A program made the translations under genes and the position numbers. Below the pieces are notes generated by a model, which was not told the origin of the DNA, did no database searches, and saw only the letters and a program-made list of their open reading frames with translations. Positions 24,304 to 32,367 of a stretch of 60,074 nt of DNA are shown one piece after another. The first letter of the stretch is position 1. Every line of letters starts with the position of its first letter. The stretch comes from an uncultured Prevotellaceae bacterium (GTDB lineage Bacteria > Bacteroidota > Bacteroidia > Bacteroidales > Bacteroidaceae), in the NCBI GenBank assembly GCA_902765585.1, contig CACXAG010000032.1, positions 1 to 60,074 of the forward strand, given 5' to 3'.

Positions 24304-27080
24304 TTTTTAGCTTTTTAGCTTTTTACCTTTTTACCTTTATCCCTTTATTCACTCTGGCTCAGGGAATCCCATACCTGCGCAACTTCCCAGCTACCGAATA
24401 CAAGGCGCACAACATGAACAACGACATCATCGCTGCCAACGATGGCTCAGTATATGTGGCCAACTTCGAGGGACTGCTATATTATGACAATGCCGACTGG
24501 CGCATCATCTACACGCCTGGCATCACTCGCATCACCGCTGTATTCCAGGATTCCAAGGGGACGCTATGGACGGGCGGCTACAACTACTTCGGCTACCTGA
24601 AGACGGATGCTAACGGCAACCTCTACATGCAACCCTGCCCATCGAAGCAGCCCTTCCAAGGCGAGGTGCAATGGATTTGGGAAAAGAATGGTAATGTCTA
24701 CTTTCTGACCAGCGACAAGAATGTATATGCTGCCCAAGACGACAGTTACTCCCTGGCTGCTGGTATGACCAGTCCCACGTCGAACCGCAAGAAATATCAA
24801 GTGGAGGCTGACATCACCCAGGTCGAAGATCTGGACGAAGGCCTGCAAGCCCTATCAACGAATGGCGACGGCGTCATATTCGTCGACAGCACAGGGAAAG
24901 AACTGTTCCGCGTCACCGAGCAGAACGGACTGTGCTCCAACAATGTCAACCACATGGACTACAACCGCCACGGACTACTGTGGGGAGCCACAGACAACGG
25001 CATCTTCTGCATTGCCTTCCCCTCCATCTACAGACACTTAACTGACCATGAGGGACTGCGTGGCGAGGTGCTGGCCATCGAGAAGTTCGGCGGCAGCGTC
25101 TACGCAGGCACACTGAGCGGACTGTTCCAACTACAGGGCAAACTATTTCAGCCCGTTACTGCCGTCAACCACGCCTGCTGGCAACTGATACGGCAGGGCG
25201 GTTCGCTGCTGGCAGCAACGTCGGGCGGCGTCTACCGCATCGGTGCCAACCAGAGCATCACCCAACTGACTACAGGGCACACGCTGTCGGTGCTTCCCGA
25301 TGGCAACGACGCCTTCTACTGCGGCGAGGCCGATGGACTCTACTACCACAGTGGCAAGGAGCACCGTCGGTTGAACGACATTGAGAAGGTGACGAAGATA
25401 GTACGCGACAAGGAGGGCACCATCTGGCTGCAGAACCTCTACGGCAGACTATGGAAGAGCCAAGCCAACGGCGACTTCGAGCCCTTCGGCAAGGGCGACA
25501 AGGACGAAATCTCGACACTGGTGGACTTCGGCAACATCCTGATGCCTATCGGTGCCAACACCACACGACCCATTAGCTACCCGCTGTTCTCCTACCTTGA
25601 CCAGCAGGGTGTCACGTGGCTCACCGACAACAAGGGCAAGTGCCTCTACGCCTTCCACAACGGTGCCGTGGACAGCGAGCTGTCCGCTGCCGTCTACCCA
25701 CTGATGGACTACTCGGTACGTGCCATGATGCGCGACGAGAAGCTGCTGTGGATGGGTGGTGACAAAGGTATCAACATTGTCGACCGCGTACATCGCGATA
25801 AATTCCGCGTGGAGAAGCCGCGACTGCTACTACGCTCCGTCCTGCTGCGCGGCGACAGTGTTCTGTGGGGCGGCTATGGCCCGCAGCCTGCCAGTTTGCC
25901 GCAACTGTCGAGCGATGAACGACATATCGTCTTCAACTACTCTATCGACTTCCCGTCGCTGCTGCTGAAGACACAGTATCGTACCCGCATGAACGGCGGA
26001 CAATGGAGCGTATGGGAACCCTATACAAAAGAGGAGTACAGCAACCTGCCCAACGGCAACTTCCTGTTCGAGGTACAGGCCCGCGACGCCTTCGGACACA
26101 TGTCCGACATCGTCGGCATCAGTTTCAGCATCGACTATCCGTGGTACTGGCGCTGGTACATGATACTGCTCTACCTGCTGCTGGCAGCCTTCCTCATCTA
26201 TCTGCTGCTGCAGCTACGGTTGCGCAAGCTCGAAAGGGACAAGAACCGGCTGGAGCACATCGTTAGCGAACGCACTACTGAGGTGGTACGCCTCGAGAAA
26301 ATGGCGACAGTGGGTAAGCTGACGCAGGGACTCATAGACCGCATTCTGAACCCGCTGAACTACATCAACAACTTCGCCAAGCTGTCGGAAGGACTCGTGG
26401 GCGACGTCCGCGCTAACATCGAGGACGAAAAGGAACACATAGACCCCGACAACTACGACGACACCATGGACGTGCTGGACATGCTGAAAGGCAACCTACA
26501 GAAGGTAGGCGAACACGGTGCCAGCACCACCCGCACGCTGAAAGCCATGGAGGAGATGCTGAAAGACCGCTCGGGCGGCATCGTCGCCATGAACTTGACA
26601 GCCCTACTCCATCAGAACGAGGAGATGGTGCGCAAGTACTTCGACCCCGAAATCAAGCAGTACGGCATCCACACCACCTTCGACATCCCATCACAGGCCA
26701 TAGAAATCAACGGCAATGCCCAACAGCTCAGCAAGACCTTCATGAACATGCTGAGCAATGCCGTCTATGCCGTGGCCAAAAAGTCGCAGCGTACGCCGCA
26801 GGGCACCCACTATCAGCCCGAAATCTCGCTGCACACCCGTCTGGACGACAACCGGGTGACGCTGGTGTTCCGCGATAACGGCATCGGCATCGAGCAGGGC
26901 ATCATCAACAAGATCTTCGACCCCTTCTTCACCACCAAGACCACGGCGGAGGCGTCGGGCGTGGGTCTCTACCTAAGTCACGAGATTATCCAGAACCACG
27001 GCGGCACCATCACCGTGGAGTCTGAGAAGAACCAATATACCGAATTCATCATCACATTGCCATATGGAACAAAACGTTGA
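24243..27080 (+). CDS. propeller sensor histidine kinase lacking the acceptor His
   Basis: A 945-residue sensor of the hybrid-type layout: signal peptide (to about 40), a periplasmic Reg_prop beta-propeller (about 45-570), a Y_Y_Y domain (about 575-640), one membrane helix (near 645-665), a coiled coil, a DHp-like region and an HATPase domain. The DHp motif reads LTQGLIDRILNPLNYINNF: D699-R700 replace the His-Glu of the usual H-E-x-x-N-P box. The ATP-binding motifs are intact (NMLSNAVYAV, DNGIGI, FDPFFTTK, GVGLYLSHEI). It overlaps the next kinase gene by 17 bp. Start at 24243 (MFTHIYNK) chosen by alignment with copy B of the cassette; 24231 is an alternative. Confidence 0.88.
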   Translation: MFTHIYNKVKGWVKGISPLYLFSFLAFYLFTFIPLFTLAQGIPYLRNFPATEYKAHNMNNDIIAANDGSVYVANFEGLLYYDNADWRIIYTPGITRITAVFQDSKGTLWTGGYNYFGYLKTDANGNLYMQPCPSKQPFQGEVQWIWEKNGNVYFLTSDKNVYAAQDDSYSLAAGMTSPTSNRKKYQVEADITQVEDLDEGLQALSTNGDGVIFVDSTGKELFRVTEQNGLCSNNVNHMDYNRHGLLWGATDNGIFCIAFPSIYRHLTDHEGLRGEVLAIEKFGGSVYAGTLSGLFQLQGKLFQPVTAVNHACWQLIRQGGSLLAATSGGVYRIGANQSITQLTTGHTLSVLPDGNDAFYCGEADGLYYHSGKEHRRLNDIEKVTKIVRDKEGTIWLQNLYGRLWKSQANGDFEPFGKGDKDEISTLVDFGNILMPIGANTTRPISYPLFSYLDQQGVTWLTDNKGKCLYAFHNGAVDSELSAAVYPLMDYSVRAMMRDEKLLWMGGDKGINIVDRVHRDKFRVEKPRLLLRSVLLRGDSVLWGGYGPQPASLPQLSSDERHIVFNYSIDFPSLLLKTQYRTRMNGGQWSVWEPYTKEEYSNLPNGNFLFEVQARDAFGHMSDIVGISFSIDYPWYWRWYMILLYLLLAAFLIYLLLQLRLRKLERDKNRLEHIVSERTTEVVRLEKMATVGKLTQGLIDRILNPLNYINNFAKLSEGLVGDVRANIEDEKEHIDPDNYDDTMDVLDMLKGNLQKVGEHGASTTRTLKAMEEMLKDRSGGIVAMNLTALLHQNEEMVRKYFDPEIKQYGIHTTFDIPSQAIEINGNAQQLSKTFMNMLSNAVYAVAKKSQRTPQGTHYQPEISLHTRLDDNRVTLVFRDNGIGIEQGIINKIFDPFFTTKTTAEASGVGLYLSHEIIQNHGGTITVESEKNQYTEFIITLPYGTKR

Positions 27081-27894
27081 AATCTTACAGCAACAGCTGA
27101 AACAGCAGGAGAAGCTGGCCTCGCTGGGACTGCTCAGTGCGGGCATTGCCCATGAGATACAGAACCCGCTGAACTTCGTCATCAACTTCAGCAAGATGTC
27201 AGACAAGCTTCTTCGGGACCTGATGGAGATTGTCGAGGACAACAAAGACAAGTTGCCTGCCGCCGACTGCGAGGATGTGGATGACATCGTTGCCGACCTG
27301 CGCGAAAACATGTCGAAAATCGTGGAGCACGGTGAGCGCGCCATCAGCATCATACAGGGCATTCTGCTCGTGTCACGCGGCAAGGAGGACGAGTTCATCA
27401 GTACCGACGTCATCCACCTTGTCCACGAGTACGTATGGCTCTCCTACCACGCCATGCGCGCCAACAACAAGCGCTTCAACATCGGCATCCACGAGGACTA
27501 TCCCACCGAACTGCCACGCATGATGGTTATTCCACAGGACCTCAGCCGCGCCGTGTTAAACCTGATGAACAACGCCTGCTACAGCGTTTACAAGCGCAGC
27601 CAGAGCCAGAGCGAGGGCGACGACTACAAACCGCAGATTGGCGTGAGCATCGCAGCACAGGACGGTCAGTTGACCATCACCATCAGCGACAACGGCGAGG
27701 GCATGAGCGACGAAGTGAAGCAGCGGCTCTACGAGAATTTCTTCACCACCAAGCCAGCAGGCCAGGGAACAGGATTGGGCATGGGCATCACCCGCGACAT
27801 CGTCGAACAGAAGCACCACGGACAGCTCACCTTCCAGTCGGAACTCGGACAGGGCGCCACCTTCAACATCACCATCCCCATCAAAAAAGGTTGA
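27064..27894 (+). CDS. soluble histidine kinase with intact phospho-acceptor
   Basis: A 276-residue kinase without membrane segment or sensor domain. A short coiled coil (ILQQQLKQQEKLASLG) leads into the DHp motif AGIAHEIQNPLNFVINF with acceptor H30. The HATPase domain has N box NLMNNACYSV, G1 DNGEGM, F box YENFFTTKPAGQGTGLGMGI. Its DHp helices resemble those of the upstream kinase (NPLNYINNFAKLSEGL against NPLNFVINFSKMSDKL), so the two may form mixed dimers. It starts inside the last codons of the upstream gene. The receiver-phosphatase at 21494 is the only response regulator nearby. Confidence 0.9.
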   Translation: MEQNVEILQQQLKQQEKLASLGLLSAGIAHEIQNPLNFVINFSKMSDKLLRDLMEIVEDNKDKLPAADCEDVDDIVADLRENMSKIVEHGERAISIIQGILLVSRGKEDEFISTDVIHLVHEYVWLSYHAMRANNKRFNIGIHEDYPTELPRMMVIPQDLSRAVLNLMNNACYSVYKRSQSQSEGDDYKPQIGVSIAAQDGQLTITISDNGEGMSDEVKQRLYENFFTTKPAGQGTGLGMGITRDIVEQKHHGQLTFQSELGQGATFNITIPIKKG

Positions 27895-27935
27895 AGAATT
27901 GAAAAATTGAAGGATTAAAATAGTAAAAGGAAAAA

Positions 27936-28014
27936 AGTAAAAAGCACAGGCTGATGTTTACGCATATATACTATAAGATGAAAGTTTGGGTGAAAAGGAT
28001 TTCACCCCTATACC
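27936..28014 (+). repeat. start/signal-peptide cassette, copy B (79 bp)
   Basis: Second copy of the segment at 24225-24303, here covering the leader, ATG (27954) and first codons of the TonB-dependent receptor. The encoded peptides are MFTHIYYKMKVWVKRISPLY and, in copy A, MFTHIYNKVKGWVKGISPLY, although the mature proteins are unrelated. Confidence 0.8.
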
Positions 28015-30533
28015 CTTATACCTTTTTACTTTTTAGCCTTTTTGCCCTTTTACCTTTAACTTCCTTGGCGCAGAGCGAGACGGAACGCTACCGAGGCATC
28101 TACGACCGGGCTGAACAGGACTACAACATAGGCCGGTTAGAGGAGGCACAGCAATCGCTGAAGGACAATCTCTCCGACTTCCCCCTCGGTCTGCGCATGA
28201 GTGCCTACCGCATGTTGTCGCTATGCTGCCTGGGACTCGACCAGGATGATGCCGCCGAAGAATACGTGCGGATGATGCTGGACGAGAACCCCTATTACAG
28301 TACGACAGCCTCCGACCCGCAGCGTTTCATCGACATGGTGGAGAACATCAAGGTCGGTCGCACTGCCACCATCACCACCGCATCGAGTCAGGCTGAGCAG
28401 CTGAACGAGGTGCCTGTGCCCACGACGCTTATCACCCAAGAGATGATACAGGACTGCGGTGCCCGCAACCTGCAGGAGGTGCTGGCAACCTACGTGCCGG
28501 GCATGAACATCGTAGACTGTAACGATGACATCAACATTGCCATGCGCGGCATCTACAGCAACGGGCAGGAGAAGATACTCATCATGCTGAACGGACACCG
28601 GCTAAATAGCTTTGCCACTAACATCGCCTCACCCGACTTCAGCATCTCCTTAGAGAAGGTGAAGCAGATAGAGGTGCTGCGTGGACCTGCATCGTCGCTC
28701 TACGGCGGTGTGTCGCTGACGGCAGTCGTCAATGTCATCACCCAGCAGGGTGCCGACGTGGACGGCGTGGAGGCCAAGGCCGGCATCGGCAGTTACGGAC
28801 AAATCAAGGGCAATCTGCTCTTCGGCAAGCGCTACTTCGACCTCGATCTGCTCGTGTGGGGCAGCCTCTACAGGGCCAAGGGTGAAAGTGTGTATATTCC
28901 TCGGGAAGAGACTGGTATGCAGATGATAGATGGCGACGTCACCATCGGCGGCATCGGCCCCGAGCCCAGCTACGACTTCGGCGTACAGATGAAGTACAGG
29001 GGCCTGCAGTTCCTCTACAACTCCACTTCGTCGCAGGTCATCTCGCCCTTCACCATGAGCTACACCTTCTCGCCCTACACCCTCAACAAGTACCGCACAC
29101 AAAACGGACTGGCTCCCAGCTTTGCCAACATCTCGCACCACGCAAACCTGAGCTATAGCGGAAAGGTAGGTAACGTATGGCTGAAAGGTACGGCAACCTA
29201 CGACAACAGCGACCTCACTCACTACCAAATCATCAGCGAACCCGAAGTGTCTGCGATGGCCAAGGTGCTGCCCGTACCGGATGGCATCCAGCAGCAGCTC
29301 AGCGGACACGGCGGCATCTCGCGCTACCTCAACGGACAAGAGCACACCATCGGCGGCAAACTGCAGGGCGACTGGAGCTATGCCGACAACGACACCCACC
29401 GCGGGCTGCTCACCTTCGGAGTCGAATACAGCTACTTCGAGCTCGACGACGTGCGCTACAACTTCGGCTACGACTTCACCAAGCAGGCTGTCGAGAACGA
29501 CAGCATACCCATTCTGGGCAAGGGCCACGAGAGCAACATGAACGGATTCGTGCAGATGAAGCACCACTGGCGCTCGTTCATCCTCAATGCCGGCCTGCGC
29601 TTCGACTACAAGAACCGCTACAACGACACCAAGATACGCGAGACGTCGCCCCGACTGGCACTCATCTACGTGCAGCCCAAGTGGAACCTGAAGCTCAGCT
29701 ACTCGAAAGCCTTCATCGACGCACCCTACCTGTACCGCAAGACCAACCTCTTTCTGGCAAACTTCATGGGCTTCACCCAGTATGCTGAAGACCTGGATCC
29801 CGAATCGCTCTACTCCTGGCAGTTCACCTTCGGCGCCACCCAGTGGGTGCCCGGACTCAACTTCGAGCTTAACGCCTTCTATAACCACGCACGCGACCTC
29901 ATCGTGCCCTACCTCATAGAGCACTCCAACAGCGGCAACATCAACACCTACGGTCTGGAACTGTCGGCCAGCTACCAGCGACGCCGACTGTCGGCACACC
30001 TCAACGCCACGTGGCAGGACATCTCCCACAACCAGCAGGCCGGCACCGACTATAATCATGCCCTGAACATCCCCCAGCTCACCGCCAACGGCGTCGTAGC
30101 CTGGCAGGCGACGCGCAACTTGAGGCTGCACACCCACATCGGCTTCGAGGGACGCCAGCACACCAATTACATCGACATTATAACTTACGCCTACTATCAG
30201 GCCACGCTCTCCATTTGGATGGATAAAGTGGACGAACTCGATGAGTATCTGAGCGACCCCGACTGTGACCTTGAGGTGTTACAGAAGATGCAAGACGAGA
30301 TAGCGCTCCTCCGCACCACAGCCCAAGAGCTGCAAGACAAGATTCAAGTCAACAAGACGCTACCCGCCCGCGTCCTCTTCGACATCGGCGCCAGCTACCG
30401 GTGGCGCAACCTGACGCTGACCGCCAACATCAAGAACCTCTTCAACCACCACTACAGCCAGGGCGGCATGTCGACGTGCCTCGTGCCCCAGCGCGGCCGA
30501 TGGATGATGTTCGAAATCGCCTACAAGTTCTGA
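27954..30533 (+). CDS. TonB-dependent receptor with TPR-like N-terminal domain
   Basis: An 859-residue outer-membrane receptor; the substrate is unknown. After the signal peptide (ends LTSLAQ, about residue 40) comes a helical TPR-like segment (about 45-130), then the plug with VPTTLITQEMIQDCGARNLQEVL and RGIYSNGQEKILIMLNGHR, VEVLRGPASSLYGG-type TonB plug end (here IEVLRGPASSLYGGVSLTAVVNVI), and a beta-barrel ending in the aromatic FEIAYKF. A charged coiled-coil-like insertion (DKVDELDEYLSDPDCDLEVL, continuing to about residue 805) interrupts the last barrel strands. It is not of the SusC class, and there is no SusD gene. It follows the kinase genes and is probably part of the same unit. Confidence 0.9.
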   Translation: MFTHIYYKMKVWVKRISPLYPYTFLLFSLFALLPLTSLAQSETERYRGIYDRAEQDYNIGRLEEAQQSLKDNLSDFPLGLRMSAYRMLSLCCLGLDQDDAAEEYVRMMLDENPYYSTTASDPQRFIDMVENIKVGRTATITTASSQAEQLNEVPVPTTLITQEMIQDCGARNLQEVLATYVPGMNIVDCNDDINIAMRGIYSNGQEKILIMLNGHRLNSFATNIASPDFSISLEKVKQIEVLRGPASSLYGGVSLTAVVNVITQQGADVDGVEAKAGIGSYGQIKGNLLFGKRYFDLDLLVWGSLYRAKGESVYIPREETGMQMIDGDVTIGGIGPEPSYDFGVQMKYRGLQFLYNSTSSQVISPFTMSYTFSPYTLNKYRTQNGLAPSFANISHHANLSYSGKVGNVWLKGTATYDNSDLTHYQIISEPEVSAMAKVLPVPDGIQQQLSGHGGISRYLNGQEHTIGGKLQGDWSYADNDTHRGLLTFGVEYSYFELDDVRYNFGYDFTKQAVENDSIPILGKGHESNMNGFVQMKHHWRSFILNAGLRFDYKNRYNDTKIRETSPRLALIYVQPKWNLKLSYSKAFIDAPYLYRKTNLFLANFMGFTQYAEDLDPESLYSWQFTFGATQWVPGLNFELNAFYNHARDLIVPYLIEHSNSGNINTYGLELSASYQRRRLSAHLNATWQDISHNQQAGTDYNHALNIPQLTANGVVAWQATRNLRLHTHIGFEGRQHTNYIDIITYAYYQATLSIWMDKVDELDEYLSDPDCDLEVLQKMQDEIALLRTTAQELQDKIQVNKTLPARVLFDIGASYRWRNLTLTANIKNLFNHHYSQGGMSTCLVPQRGRWMMFEIAYKF

Positions 30534-30554
30534 ACGAAAGTTTCATAACTGCTT

Positions 30555-31448
30555 ATGGGACTATTGGTAGTGGTAGTAGCGGTCATTGCTATACTTGTAC
30601 CGACAACTTTTACGTGGATAGACACTTGGAGCATCAATCCGATGCTGGGTGTCATCATGTTCGGTATGGGTCTGACGCTCTCGCCACAGGATTTCAAAAT
30701 CGTGCTGAGCCGTCCCAAGGACATCCTGATAGGCTGTCTGGCGCAGTTTACGGTGATGCCCCTACTGGCCTGGGGACTGACGTGGGCCTTTGCGCTGCCC
30801 AAGGAGTTGGCGCTGGGCGTCATCCTCGTTGGCTGCTGCCCAGGCGGTACGGCATCCAATGTCATCACCTATCTGGCAAAGGGCGACCTGGCATTGTCAG
30901 TAGGTATGACGGCTACCTCTACGCTACTAGCTCCCGTGCTGACACCCCTGCTGGTGTGGCTGATAGCAGGCACAATGGTCGACGTAGACACCATCGGCAT
31001 GCTGCAAAGCATTGTCTATGTGGTTATTTTGCCCATCGTCATCGGTCTGCTGTGCCAGCGTTTCCTGCCCCATATTACTAAAAATGTGACACCCTATCTA
31101 CCAGCTTTTTCGTCGATAGTTATAGCGTTTGTAGTGGGTATCGTTGTGTCACATAATGCCGACCGGCTACTGCTCGGAGGCTTGGTGGTCGTCCTGGTGG
31201 TGATGGTTCACAACTTGCTCGGACTTTCCATTGGTTTCCTGATAGGCCGCCTGCTGCGCCTGCCACGCCCCAAGTGTGTAGCCCTCAGCATCGAGGTGGG
31301 CATGCAGAACAGCGGTCTCGCCTCGTCGCTGGCCGTCATGCATTTCGCCGCCTATCCCTTGGCAACCATCCCAGGCGCTGTGTTCAGCGTATGGCATAAC
31401 ATCAGCGGCGCATTAGCCGCCAAACTATACCAAAGGAGTATACAGTAG
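30555..31448 (+). CDS. bile acid:sodium symporter family transporter
   Basis: A 297-residue membrane protein with about nine hydrophobic helices and the family signatures MLGVIMFGMGLTLSPQDF, GCCPGGTASNVITYLAKGD (the Na+-site crossover) and EVGMQNSGLASSLA. Family members move organic anions such as bile acids, pantoate or other carboxylates with Na+; the substrate here cannot be told. The N-terminus begins directly with a hydrophobic helix, some 15-20 residues shorter than many relatives, and an in-frame TAA lies two codons upstream, so the start may be slightly truncated. The gene lies 21 bp after the TonB-dependent receptor. Confidence 0.88.
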   Translation: MGLLVVVVAVIAILVPTTFTWIDTWSINPMLGVIMFGMGLTLSPQDFKIVLSRPKDILIGCLAQFTVMPLLAWGLTWAFALPKELALGVILVGCCPGGTASNVITYLAKGDLALSVGMTATSTLLAPVLTPLLVWLIAGTMVDVDTIGMLQSIVYVVILPIVIGLLCQRFLPHITKNVTPYLPAFSSIVIAFVVGIVVSHNADRLLLGGLVVVLVVMVHNLLGLSIGFLIGRLLRLPRPKCVALSIEVGMQNSGLASSLAVMHFAAYPLATIPGAVFSVWHNISGALAAKLYQRSIQ

Positions 31449-31450
31449 CA

Positions 31451-31769
31451 CCCATTACAGGGGTGCAACGGACTTCCGGAAGGTCCGGAACCTCATTACA
31501 GGGGTGCAACGGACTTCCGGACGGTCCGGAAACCTCATTACAGGGGTGCAACGGACTTCCGGAAGGTCCGGAAACTCCATTTCAGGGGTGCAACGGCATT
31601 TCCGGACGGTCCGGAAACCTCATTTCAGGGGTGCAACGGCCTTCCAGACGATCCGGAAACCTCATTTCAGGGGTGCAACGGACTTTCCAGACGACCCGGA
31701 ACCCCGTTACAGGGGTGCAACGGACTTTCCAGACGACCCGGAACCCCGTTACAGGGGTGCAATGGGAAT
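31451..31769. repeat. 42-bp tandem repeat array, about 7.5 copies
   Basis: The core GGGGTGCAA recurs at 31460, 31501, 31543, 31585, 31628, 31670, 31712 and 31754, giving unit lengths of 41, 42, 42, 43, 42, 42 and 42. Most units contain an imperfect palindrome around TTCCGGACGGTCCGGAA. Open frames across it are a by-product of the 42-bp period and shift at the 41- and 43-bp units, so I do not call a protein. Confidence 0.9.
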
Positions 31770-31792
31770 TATTGCCACCTTCGCAACCAGAA

Positions 31793-31826
31793 GAGAGCCG
31801 GCATCCTGCGGTGGATGTCGGCTCTC
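31793..31826. terminator. 14-bp hairpin, possible terminator of the symporter gene
   Basis: GAGAGCCGGCATCC at 31793-31806 pairs with 31813-31826 with one wobble/mismatch and a six-base loop. There is no good T run after it, so the terminator role is uncertain. Confidence 0.5.
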
Positions 31827-31834
31827 GACGTTAT

Positions 31835-32130
31835 TCAAAAAGGAACGAATCTCCTGACTTCGGCGATGCGTCACCCTGCTCGCGCGCCAGTTAGCCAATT
31901 CTGGTATTTTCGGATGTGTTAGTTAGTGGAAAAAACACTTTTTCCTTTACATACTCTACCCAAGGTGTAGCCAAGGTGTACCCAAGGTGTACCCAAGCTT
32001 AAAATGCTGACATTTGCCTTGGATTGCCTGAGTAATGCTTGGATAGGGTATGGACAGGGGTTTCAAGAGAGTCAACCTCTCTGAAATGTTAAAACCGCCG
32101 AAGTCAAGAAAAAGGAACGAATCTAAAACA
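31835..32130. other. non-coding region with short direct and inverted repeats
   Basis: No gene is visible. AAAAAGGAACGAATC occurs at 31837-31851 and again at 32109-32123. TGACTTCGGCG (31855-31865) is repeated in inverse orientation at 32096-32106. Between them, 31958-31998 holds three and a half copies of an 11-bp unit (CCCAAGGTGTA). Confidence 0.55.
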
Positions 32131-32140
32131 ATATAGTTTT

Positions 32141-32263
32141 AACCCAAATCGGTCGTTAGACTGAATTGGGATAAATCAGCGGCAGGCATTCCTTGGACTC
32201 TGGAGGATAACTGAAGACTTTGACATCACCAGAACTAATTGGGCCTAACGACCGATTTGGGTT
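32141..32263. repeat. 19-bp perfect inverted repeat element, about 123 bp
   Basis: AACCCAAATCGGTCGTTAG at 32141-32159 is exactly complementary to 32245-32263. Inside, AATTGGG occurs again close to both arms (about 32164 and 32237). The layout (short arms, about 85 bp interior, intergenic) parallels the element at 12052-12149, but the sequence differs. It may be a MITE-like element or a structured RNA. Confidence 0.7.
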
Positions 32264-32300
32264 TATAGTAAAAAGAACGATCAATACTACATAATAGGAA

Positions 32301-32339
32301 ACAAAGCACCCTGCAGGAAGTTCCCACAGGGTGCTTTGT
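32301..32339 (-). terminator. 13-bp hairpin terminator of the gyrA/TPR unit
   Basis: ACAAAGCACCCTG (32301-32313) pairs perfectly with 32327-32339. It lies 29 bp past the stop codon of the minus-strand TPR gene, followed on that strand by a mixed A/T tract. Confidence 0.75.
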
Positions 32340-32367
32340 TATATTTGAGAAAAATTGGATTCAAAGA

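Noticed and set aside
31451..31769. CRISPR array
   Set aside because: The repeats are contiguous 42-bp units with gradual divergence; there are no unique spacers of constant length and no cas genes.
31463..31894. 143-codon open frame through the 42-bp array
   Set aside because: The frame is open only because the unit is divisible by 3. It switches phase at the 41- and 43-bp units, other frames are open too, and there is no promoter or domain.
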